Source: Rhodocyclaceae bacterium (lineage in GTDB: Bacteria; Pseudomonadota; Gammaproteobacteria; Burkholderiales; Rhodocyclaceae). Taken from it: a stretch of 64,000 bases of DNA. Shown here piece after piece: positions 10,376 to 17,721 of this stretch. The position numbers were made by a program, and so were the translations under genes. The notes under the pieces were generated by a model, which saw only the letters and a program-made list of their open reading frames with translations, did not search any database and had not been told where the DNA came from. Each line of letters opens with the position of its first letter. Position 1 is the stretch's first letter. The stretch is taken from the NCBI GenBank assembly GCA_016704145.1, contig JADJAS010000007.1, forward strand, positions 992,001 to 1,056,000. Direction: 5' to 3'.

Positions 10376-10480
10376 GATGGGGCCGATGTCCGTGAATTGA
10401 GCGATTTCGGCGCATCGTAGCGGCTGACTTTCAGCATGAAAAATACTTTATAGTCACATCCATATAACTATCGGCTATAT
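10376..10480. promoter_or_regulatory. Divergent promoter region of the cys operon and cysB-like gene
   Basis: A 105-bp gap between divergent genes. The half close to the + gene is AT-rich, unlike its surroundings, and carries ATAG (10450-10453) and two CTAT half-sites (10468-10471, 10475-10478), consistent with a LysR-family operator. A 10-bp partial match to the dispersed repeat (GGCTGACTTT, 10422-10431) lies in the other half. Promoter elements are not clear enough to place. Confidence 0.4.
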
Positions 10481-11422
10481 ATGAACCTCCAGCAATTGCG
10501 CTACCTGCACGAGATCGCCCGCCGTGGTCTCAACATTTCGGAAGCGGCGGCGGCGCTATTCACCTCGCAACCGGGCGTCTCGAAGCAGGTACGCCTCCTG
10601 GAGGAAGAACTGGGCGTGACGATCTTCGAGCGCAGCGGCAAGCGCCTGACCGGCATCACGGAACCCGGACGGCAGGTGCTCGACATCGTCGGCCGCATGC
10701 TCGACGATGCCCGCAACCTGAAGCGGGTCGGCGAGGAATATGCCGGCGAGGCGAGCGGCACGCTGGACGTCGCGACCACCCACACCCAGGCGCGCTACCT
10801 GCTGCCGCCCGTCGTCAAGCGCTTCATGGCACGCTACCCGCGCGTGCGCCTGCGGCTGCACCAGGGCAATCCGCATCAGGTCGCGGACTGGGTGGTCGAC
10901 GGCGAGGCCGATCTCGGTATTGCCACGGAAGCGCTGGCCAGCGCGCCCGGCCTGGTCACCCTGCCTTGCTACCGCTGGTCGCACATCCTGGTCGTGCCGC
11001 GCGGCCATGCCCTGGACGATAGCCTGCCGGTCACGTTGGCCCGGCTCGCCGAATGGCCGCTGATCACCTACGACCCGACGTTTACCGGCCGCGCCCGCAT
11101 CGACCAGGCCTTCGAACGCGCTGGCATCGCGCCCAACATCGTGCTCACCGCCGTCGATTCGGACGTGATCAAGACCTATGTCGAACTGGGCCTGGGCATC
11201 GGCATCATCGCCGAAATGGCCTTCGATCCGGCGCGCGATGCCGGCTTGACGGCCATCGCCTCGGAACACCTGTTCGAGGCCAGCACGACGCGGCTGGGCA
11301 TCCGGCGCGGCGGCTGGCTGCGCCGTTTCGACTACGATTTCATCGAACTGTTCGCACCCCAACTGAACCGGCGCATCGTCGAGATGACGCGCAAGGGCGG
11401 CGGCGAGGATCCAGGGTTATAG
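10481..11422 (+). CDS. cysB: CysB/Cbl-like LysR-family regulator
   Basis: About 313 residues. The N-terminal winged helix (MNLQQLRYLHEIARRGLNIS) and LFTSQPGVSKQVRLLEEELG match CysB rather than generic LysR proteins; the effector domain has TTHTQARYLLPPVVKRF and ELGLGIGIIAEMAF as in CysB. In the family it activates cys genes in response to N-acetylserine. Divergent from the sulfate-assimilation operon, its likely target. Confidence 0.92.
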   Translation: MNLQQLRYLHEIARRGLNISEAAAALFTSQPGVSKQVRLLEEELGVTIFERSGKRLTGITEPGRQVLDIVGRMLDDARNLKRVGEEYAGEASGTLDVATTHTQARYLLPPVVKRFMARYPRVRLRLHQGNPHQVADWVVDGEADLGIATEALASAPGLVTLPCYRWSHILVVPRGHALDDSLPVTLARLAEWPLITYDPTFTGRARIDQAFERAGIAPNIVLTAVDSDVIKTYVELGLGIGIIAEMAFDPARDAGLTAIASEHLFEASTTRLGIRRGGWLRRFDYDFIELFAPQLNRRIVEMTRKGGGEDPGL

Positions 11423-11444
11423 CCTCCGCCGGCGCGGCGGCGCT

Positions 11445-12350
11445 TCACTCGTCGGCCGAACTCCGCGCCGCCCACAGATGGGCCGCCACCAGCGCCCGCC
11501 ACGGCGAAAACGCCGACAGCCAGGCGCGCGCCTGTGCTTCGCCGACCTTGCCGGGCATATCGAGCAGGCCTTGGAGGCCGCGCCGCACCGCCACATCGCC
11601 GTGCAGCGAGCCGTCGAGCCAGCCGAAACCCCGGAGCAGCGTGTAATCGACCGTCCACGGCCCGATGCCGCGCACCGCCAGCAAGCGTTCGCGCGCCTGG
11701 TCGGCGGGAAGGCCTGCCAGCCAGTCGTCGAGCGGCAGCGAACGGTCCATGACCTGTCGCGCCACGGCGAGCAAGGTGGCCGCCTTGGCACCGGAATAGC
11801 CAGCCAGCCGCAACTTCTCCTCGCCCAGCGCCGCGACCCGGCCGGCATCCGGATAGCAGTACAGGCCGCTCGAGTGCCGTGCGCCGGCCGCCACGATCAG
11901 CTTGCGCCGCACCGCCACGGCAGCCTTGACGCTCACCTGCTGGCCGGTCACCGCCCAAGTCAGGGCCTCGAAGGGCGTCGCCGCAACCGGGACGCGCAGG
12001 CCGCGATTGCGTTTGATCAGAGGAGCCACCTGCGGATGGCGGGAAAACTTCCTTTCGAAGCCGTCGATACCCTGATCCAGGCCCAGCATCCGTCGGGTCA
12101 GCCGTTCGAGTGGCACCTCGTCGGACGAACCGGCGTCGCCATCGACGGCGAGTTCGGCTTCGACGATGCCGGGCTGAAAACGGAAAGTCAGCCGTGACGG
12201 CACGCCGTGCCAGAGGATGCCTTTTTCCAGCACGCCCATGCCGGCCCGCTCCGCGACTTCCTGCGGGTCGCGCCGATGGAAGGCGAGGATGTCGTCCGGC
12301 CGGAACCGGCGCGGCAGCGGGATGGCGCAGCGCAGCCGGCGGCAACTCAA
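11445..12350 (-). CDS. DNA-3-methyladenine glycosylase II (AlkA-like)
   Basis: About 301 residues. Helix-hairpin-helix LLAVRGIGPWTVDYTLL followed by the catalytic aspartate in LHGDVAVRRGL are the HhH-GPD hallmarks. An N-terminal AlkA-like domain precedes. The start given is TTG overlapping the FUSC stop (TGA); a start some codons further in cannot be excluded. A 21/23 copy of the dispersed repeat lies antisense within the N-terminal domain (12184-12206), encoding GVPSRLTF on the sense strand. Removes alkylated bases. Confidence 0.87.
   Translation of the reverse strand: MSCRRLRCAIPLPRRFRPDDILAFHRRDPQEVAERAGMGVLEKGILWHGVPSRLTFRFQPGIVEAELAVDGDAGSSDEVPLERLTRRMLGLDQGIDGFERKFSRHPQVAPLIKRNRGLRVPVAATPFEALTWAVTGQQVSVKAAVAVRRKLIVAAGARHSSGLYCYPDAGRVAALGEEKLRLAGYSGAKAATLLAVARQVMDRSLPLDDWLAGLPADQARERLLAVRGIGPWTVDYTLLRGFGWLDGSLHGDVAVRRGLQGLLDMPGKVGEAQARAWLSAFSPWRALVAAHLWAARSSADE
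12184..12206 (+). repeat. Dispersed 23-bp repeat, antisense in alkA-like gene (21/23)
   Basis: Two mismatches; orientation opposite to the gene. Confidence 0.72.
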
Positions 12351-13441
12351 GGTGTCAGGCGCTTCGGTATCAGGCGCCGAAGCAGGCCGCCGAAAAAGTT
12401 GCGAAAGCCGACACTGTGCAGGCAGGCGCCGCCGAGCAAGCCGAACAGACAGCCGAGCAGGGTATCGAAGAAGCGCGCCTCGAGCATGATGGCTGGCGAG
12501 TTGCCGCCGATGCCGCTGGCTTCAGCCAGCAGCAGGGTCAGCGGCGTGATGAAGACCACGGCCAGGCCGTAGTGGCGCACCACCAGCGTCTCGATCAGAA
12601 AAGTAAGGACGGTCATCGACAGCGCCACGCCCCAGTGGCCCAGGGGCAGCGCCAGTAGCCCCATCGACAGCAGCACGCCGATGCCGGTACCGGCGATGCG
12701 CTGCAACTGCTTGTTCCAGACCGCGCGCAGCGACATTTCCTGCATGACCGCGAGGCAGCTCACCGGTACCCAGTAGGGCCGTTCGAGCTGCAAGGCCTGC
12801 GCCAGCGCCAAGGCCATGGCGACGAAAGCGCCGATCACCACTGAATCCAGCACCACGTAGTCGAACGTGGCGGCCGGCAGGGGCGCCACCGGCTCGGGCG
12901 CCTGCAAGCGCAGGATATGCACGCTGTAGAAGAACGCCACCAGAATGGCGAACAGGCCGCCCATGGCGAACAGGCCGACGCGCAGCGGAATTTCGGCAAG
13001 CTCGCCGGGGGTATAGGCGGCGATGGCGGCCGACATGACAAAAAACATGCTGCCCGGCGGCCCAACCCCATAGAAGCGCAGCACCATGGTCGCCAGGACG
13101 GTGGTGAATGCCAGCAGGAGCACGATCAGCGGTGGGAAAAAGTAGCTCATCACGCCCAGCGCATGGCATGCCGTCATGCCAAAGGCGCAGGCCATCAGCC
13201 AGACCATGCGGTGATGCAGGGGCGTGCGCGGCATGTAGACGAAGGCCAACCCACCTAGGGACGCGATCAAACCATGATCGAGGCGGCCGAACCAGGCGCC
13301 GGCCATGAGCGGCAGGCCAGCGGCCACGGCGGCGCCGAACGGCATCTGCCAGCGACGATCACTGGTCTTGACGGTGGTCAGCTGACGCCATTCCGAGCGC
13401 ATCAGCGCCAGGAAGCGGGCCCAGGTCTCCCGGATATTCAA
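12347..13441 (-). CDS. FUSC-family aromatic acid exporter-like membrane protein
   Basis: About 364 residues with around ten hydrophobic segments in two blocks, as in the FUSC/aromatic acid exporter-like family; the usual soluble cytoplasmic domain is short. The start is uncertain: a TTG at 13441 (LNIRETWARFLAL) with a GAGG upstream fits better than the arginine-rich in-frame extension overlapping fmt. It is convergent with nothing and overlaps the alkA start. The substrate is unknown. Confidence 0.75.
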   Translation of the reverse strand: MNIRETWARFLALMRSEWRQLTTVKTSDRRWQMPFGAAVAAGLPLMAGAWFGRLDHGLIASLGGLAFVYMPRTPLHHRMVWLMACAFGMTACHALGVMSYFFPPLIVLLLAFTTVLATMVLRFYGVGPPGSMFFVMSAAIAAYTPGELAEIPLRVGLFAMGGLFAILVAFFYSVHILRLQAPEPVAPLPAATFDYVVLDSVVIGAFVAMALALAQALQLERPYWVPVSCLAVMQEMSLRAVWNKQLQRIAGTGIGVLLSMGLLALPLGHWGVALSMTVLTFLIETLVVRHYGLAVVFITPLTLLLAEASGIGGNSPAIMLEARFFDTLLGCLFGLLGGACLHSVGFRNFFGGLLRRLIPKRLTP

Positions 13442-13481
13442 GGAAGGGCCTCGGCTTCGGTCGGCCGGAACGCCAGGGCGC

Positions 13482-14411
13482 TCACGATGTGGCGCCGCCG
13501 AATCGGCTGCCGGCCGCGATGGCAAACCCGTGCAGGAAGTCGCCGGCCGGCAGGCGTTTGCCGCCAGGCTTCTGGGCCTCGCCGATGCGCAGCAGGCCCT
13601 CGCCGCAGGCAATGACGATGCCTCGACCGTCGACCGCCACCACCGTGCCCGGCACGCCGGTCCCCGCTTCGGCGACCGCGCTCCATAGTTTGACGGTTAC
13701 ACCGGCAATCACCCCCGCGGCGCCTGGGAAGGGATCGAACGCCCGGATGCGGCGCGCCAGTTCTTCCGCCGGCCGAGCGAAATCGAGCAGGGCTTCGGCC
13801 TTGTCGATCTTGTGAGCGTAGGTGACGCCATCCGTTGGCTGCGGTTCGGGCGTCAGCGCGTCGATCCGGTGCAAGGCATCGACCACCAGCCTGGCGCCCA
13901 GCGCGGCCAGCTTGTCGTGCAGCCTGGCGGCGTTGTCGTCCAGCGCGATGGGCAGGCTTTCGCTCAACAGCATGGGGCCGGTGTCGAGCCCGGCTGCCAT
14001 GCGCATGATGGTCACGCCGGTTTCGGCGTCGCCGGCCTCGATGGCGCGCACGATGGGTGCGGCGCCGCGCCAGCGCGGCAGCAGCGAGGCGTGGATGTTG
14101 ATGCAGCCCAAGCGCGGGATGTCGAGCACCGCTTGCGGCAGGATCAGGCCGTAGGCGGCGATGACCAGGATGTCGGGCGCCGCGGCAATGATGGCCTGGT
14201 GCGTGGCCGGATCCTTCAGCCGCTCCGGCTGATGCACGACGAAGCCGCGTTCGAGCGCGAGCTGCTTGACCGGGCTGGCATGAAACTTCTGGCCGCGGCC
14301 GGCCGGCCGATCGGGCTGCGTGAGCACCAGCGGCACCTCGAAACCCGCGTCGAGGATCGCCTGCAAGGCCGCCCGGGCGAACGCCGGCGTGCCGCCGAAG
14401 CTGACTTTCAC
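13482..14411 (-). CDS. fmt: Methionyl-tRNA formyltransferase
   Basis: About 309 residues. Motifs: LTQPDRPAGRGQKFHASPVK, CINIHASLLPRWRGAAPI (catalytic Asn and His) and the SLLP loop; the C-terminal domain binds tRNA. Formylates initiator Met-tRNA. It overlaps the def stop by four bases (ATGA), the classic def-fmt pair. The first eight codons (MKVSFGGTP) coincide with a 20/23 match to the dispersed repeat (14386-14408); most family members read FAGTP here. Confidence 0.96.
   Translation of the reverse strand: MKVSFGGTPAFARAALQAILDAGFEVPLVLTQPDRPAGRGQKFHASPVKQLALERGFVVHQPERLKDPATHQAIIAAAPDILVIAAYGLILPQAVLDIPRLGCINIHASLLPRWRGAAPIVRAIEAGDAETGVTIMRMAAGLDTGPMLLSESLPIALDDNAARLHDKLAALGARLVVDALHRIDALTPEPQPTDGVTYAHKIDKAEALLDFARPAEELARRIRAFDPFPGAAGVIAGVTVKLWSAVAEAGTGVPGTVVAVDGRGIVIACGEGLLRIGEAQKPGGKRLPAGDFLHGFAIAAGSRFGGATS
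14386..14408 (-). repeat. Dispersed 23-bp repeat-like, fmt start (20/23)
   Basis: Three mismatches, all in the central GCCATGGC region; encodes KVSFGGTP at the Fmt N-terminus. May partly reflect the conserved Fmt sequence. Confidence 0.5.
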
Positions 14412-14911
14412 GCGGTAATCCGCGCTTTCTTGGCCAGCTTGGCCTTGATGCGGTTCTGCTTGAGCATCGACAGATACTCGACAAACACCTTACCCTGCAA
14501 ATGATCCATTTCGTGTTGCACGCAGACGGCCAGGATATCTTCCGCGTCCAGCTCGAACGGTCGGCCGTCGAGGCCAAGCGCGCGTACCCTGACCTTCCGG
14601 GAGCGCTTGACGGTCTCGTAGATGCCCGGCACCGACAGGCAGCCCTCCTCGCCTTCGCATTCGCCTTCGCGGGCGAGGATTTCCGGATTGATCAGCGTCA
14701 GCAGCTTCGACTTGTCCTCGGAGGCATCGATGACGATCAGTTGCTCGTGCACGTTCACCTGCGTCGCGGCGAGACCGATGCCGGGCGCCTCGTACATGGT
14801 CTCGGCCATGTCGGCGGCCAGCTGGCGGATGCGGTCGTCGACAACCGCCACCGGCTTCGCCTTGGTGTGGAGCCGGGGATCGGGGTAGCGCAAAATGGGC
14901 AATAAGGCCAT
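14408..14911 (-). CDS. def: Peptide deformylase
   Basis: About 167 residues. The three deformylase motifs are present: GIGLAATQVN, EEGCLSVPG (metal-binding Cys) and VQHEMDHLQGK (HExxH metal site and Glu). Removes the N-formyl group from nascent proteins. First gene of the def-fmt operon. A second deformylase, more divergent, is encoded at 39896-40441. Confidence 0.96.
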   Translation of the reverse strand: MALLPILRYPDPRLHTKAKPVAVVDDRIRQLAADMAETMYEAPGIGLAATQVNVHEQLIVIDASEDKSKLLTLINPEILAREGECEGEEGCLSVPGIYETVKRSRKVRVRALGLDGRPFELDAEDILAVCVQHEMDHLQGKVFVEYLSMLKQNRIKAKLAKKARITA

Positions 14912-15006
14912 AAAAGAACTGCTGCTATGATTGTTGCCTACAGATTTCGCCGGCAGAATCGATAATGATGAAGCCGCTCCGCCGGCATCGACGAAGGATT
15001 CAGGCC

Positions 15007-16050
15007 ATGCGACGCATTATATCCGCGCTGTTTACCTGCATTTCAACCATGGCCGGCGCATGGGCGCAGGCTCAGGACGTCCGGCCGCTGGAACTGGCCG
15101 CCGACGCGCCGGACCGTCATATCGTGGTCAAGGGCGACACGCTCTGGGGCATTTCCGGCAAATTTCTCAAGGATCCCTATCGCTGGCCGGAAATCTGGCG
15201 ACTGAACGACGAGCAGATCCGCAATCCGCACCGCATCTATCCCGGCCAGGTAGTGGTACTGGACCGCAGCGGCCAGGAGCCCCAGCTTAAGCTCGGCACG
15301 CTGATCAAGGCCGAGCAGAAGATTTACGCGGACACCGACAAGGAAGCGATTCCGGCGATTCCGCAAAACGTCATCGAACCCTTCCTGGCCCAGCCGCTGG
15401 TGGTCGAGGACGGCATGCTCGACAAGTCGCCGCGCATCGTCGCCACCCAGGAGAACCGCGTCAATGTCGGCGCCGGCAACAATATCTACGTCCAGGGCAT
15501 CGCCCGGCCGATCGCCAAGCTCTGGCAGATCTACCGTCCGGGGGCGCCGCTGAAGGATCCGGACACCGGCGAAGTACTCGGGCGCGAAGCCGTTTATCTC
15601 GGCACGGCACGTCCGGTGCGCGAGGGCGGCGAAGGCGAAGCGACCACGCTGGAAGTCATCGCCGCCAAGTTGGAGATGGGCCGCGGCGACAGTCTGGTGC
15701 CGGCCGGCCGGCCGGAAATCATCAGTTACGTGCCGCACGCGCCGAACAAGCGGATTCAAGGCCGGGTCATCAACATCTATGGCGGCGTCGGCGAGGCCGG
15801 CCGTCACTCCATCGTGTCACTGTCGCGCGGCAAGCAAGATGGCCTGGAACAGGGTCATGTGCTGGCGATCTATCGTACCGGTTCGATCGTCACCAATCGC
15901 TTCGACCCGGACAAGCCGGAGTCGATCCGCTTGCCAGACGAGCGGTTCGGTCTGCTGTTCGTGTTCCGTGTGTTCGAGCGCGTTTCCTACGCGCTGATCA
16001 TGGAAAGTTCGCGGCCGGTCTATCCGGGCGACACCGTCCGCACGCCCTGA
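15007..16050 (+). CDS. LysM-domain protein, secreted
   Basis: About 347 residues. An N-terminal signal peptide (MRRIISALFTCISTMAGAWA) is followed by a LysM domain, IVVKGDTLWGISGKFLKDPY to RIYPGQVV. The rest matches the conserved protein encoded next to dprA and def-fmt in betaproteobacteria. Start 15007 was preferred to 14965 because it has a GAAGGA-like ribosome site and begins at the signal peptide. Probably binds peptidoglycan in the periplasm. Divergent from def-fmt and directly followed by dprA. Confidence 0.85.
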   Translation: MRRIISALFTCISTMAGAWAQAQDVRPLELAADAPDRHIVVKGDTLWGISGKFLKDPYRWPEIWRLNDEQIRNPHRIYPGQVVVLDRSGQEPQLKLGTLIKAEQKIYADTDKEAIPAIPQNVIEPFLAQPLVVEDGMLDKSPRIVATQENRVNVGAGNNIYVQGIARPIAKLWQIYRPGAPLKDPDTGEVLGREAVYLGTARPVREGGEGEATTLEVIAAKLEMGRGDSLVPAGRPEIISYVPHAPNKRIQGRVINIYGGVGEAGRHSIVSLSRGKQDGLEQGHVLAIYRTGSIVTNRFDPDKPESIRLPDERFGLLFVFRVFERVSYALIMESSRPVYPGDTVRTP

Positions 16051-16063
16051 CCCCGGTTCAGTC

Positions 16064-17164
16064 GTGACCGCCGATGTCGCGCTGCGCGGCTGGCTGCGGC
16101 TGACGCTGATTCCCGGCGTCGGCGGCGAAAGCCGGCGGCAGCTGCTCAAGGCTTTCGGCCTGCCCGATGCCATTTTTTCGGCCGGCGCCAGTGCCCTGCG
16201 CGCCGCCGTCGGCGCCACCTTGGCCGAACGTCTGCTCGCGCACGATTGCGAACGCGAGATCGACGCGGCGCTCGAATGGGCCGCGCAACCGAACAACCAC
16301 ATCCTGACCCTGGCCGATGGCGCGTATCCGCCGGCGTTGCTGACCGCCGGCGATCCGCCGGTACTGACTTTCGCCAAGGGCCGCGTCGAACTGCTCAGCC
16401 GGCCGGCGCTGGCCATCGTCGGCAGCCGCAACGCGACCAAATCGGGTGAAGCAACGGCCGAGTCTTTCGCCGAGACATTGTCGGCGGCCGGCCTGACCAT
16501 CGTCAGCGGCCTGGCCTTGGGCATCGATGCGGCGGCGCACCGCGGTGCGCTCGCCGGTCGCGGCTCGACGGTCGCCATCATCGGCACGGGCGCCGACCGC
16601 ATCTACCCCGCCGGCAACGAGGCGCTGGCGCGCGCGATTGCCGAGCGGGGTGTCGTTCTCAGCGAATTCCCGCTCGGCACACCAGCCATCGCCGCCAATT
16701 TCCCGCGCCGCAACCGCATCATTGCCGGCATCAGCCGCGGCTGCCTGGTGGTCGAGGCGGCGGAGCGCAGCGGCTCGTTGATCACCGCCCGGCTGGCTGC
16801 CGAAGGCGGCCGCGAGGTGTTCGCGATCCCCGGCTCGATCCATTCACCGCTGTCGAAAGGTTGCCACAAGCTGATCAAGCAGGGCGCCAAGCTGGTCGAT
16901 CGCGCCGAAGACATACTGGAGGAGCTGCGTTGGGAATCGGTCGTGGCGGCCGCACCGGCCACCGAACAACCGCCGGCCGACCCGGAAGCGGCAGCATTGC
17001 TGGCCGCGATGGGTTACGATCCGTGCACGGTGGACGGTCTGGCCGACCGCACCCGCTTGACGGCGGAGCAACTGCTTGCGATGCTGTTGCCGCTGGAGCT
17101 GGATGGCCATGTTACCCAACTGCCGGGCGGCCGCTACCAGCGGATTCCCCAGCGCGCCGCCTGA
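16064..17164 (+). CDS. dprA: DNA-processing protein DprA
   Basis: About 366 residues from a GTG start. The Rossmann core has VGSRNATKSGE and SGLALGIDAAAHRGAL, then GTGADRIYPAGNEAL; a C-terminal winged-helix follows. DprA loads RecA on single-stranded DNA taken up in transformation. It lies 13 bp after the LysM gene and 20 bp before smg, a conserved order. Confidence 0.95.
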   Translation: MTADVALRGWLRLTLIPGVGGESRRQLLKAFGLPDAIFSAGASALRAAVGATLAERLLAHDCEREIDAALEWAAQPNNHILTLADGAYPPALLTAGDPPVLTFAKGRVELLSRPALAIVGSRNATKSGEATAESFAETLSAAGLTIVSGLALGIDAAAHRGALAGRGSTVAIIGTGADRIYPAGNEALARAIAERGVVLSEFPLGTPAIAANFPRRNRIIAGISRGCLVVEAAERSGSLITARLAAEGGREVFAIPGSIHSPLSKGCHKLIKQGAKLVDRAEDILEELRWESVVAAAPATEQPPADPEAAALLAAMGYDPCTVDGLADRTRLTAEQLLAMLLPLELDGHVTQLPGGRYQRIPQRAA

Positions 17165-17184
17165 ATCCTTGCAGGATATTGTTT

Positions 17185-17664
17185 ATGTTCGATATTCTGG
17201 TCTACGTCTTCGAGAACTACCTGCCCAACGCCTGCCCCGAACCGGGCGCATTGGCACGCAAGCTGTCGTCGGTCGGCTTCGACGAGCAGGAAATTTCGGA
17301 CGCTCTGGAGTGGCTTGCCGGCCTGGACGCACAGGCCGACGCCGATATTCAGCCATTTCTGCGCACGCCTCGGCCCGATTCTCAGCGGCTTTACGACGAA
17401 GTGGAGTTGGCTCGCCTGCCGGCCGAGTGCCGCGGCTTCCTGACCGCACTCGAGCAGGCCGGCGCCATCGATACCGTCACGCGCGAGATGATCGTCGAGC
17501 GCGCCATGGCGGTGGAAGGTCGCGAGGAGGCCATCGTCCCCCTTGCCAAGTTCAAGGTCATCGTGCTGATGGTGATGTGGCGCAGGCAGTTGTCGCTCGA
17601 CCATCTGATTTTCGAGAACCTGCTCGAAGACGAGGATGAAGACGAGCAGCCCATCATGCACTGA
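17185..17664 (+). CDS. smg: Smg family protein (DUF494)
   Basis: About 159 residues starting MFDILVYVFENYL, the family signature; acidic C-terminus EDEDEDEQ. Smg lies between dprA and topoisomerase genes in many beta- and gammaproteobacteria; its function is unsettled. The longer open frame starting at 16861 overlaps dprA and is not supported. Confidence 0.93.
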   Translation: MFDILVYVFENYLPNACPEPGALARKLSSVGFDEQEISDALEWLAGLDAQADADIQPFLRTPRPDSQRLYDEVELARLPAECRGFLTALEQAGAIDTVTREMIVERAMAVEGREEAIVPLAKFKVIVLMVMWRRQLSLDHLIFENLLEDEDEDEQPIMH

Positions 17665-17721
17665 CTTGCCAGCGGTCGGGCGGCCCGCTTATGATGCCGC
17701 GCTCACCACGGTAGCGCCGCC

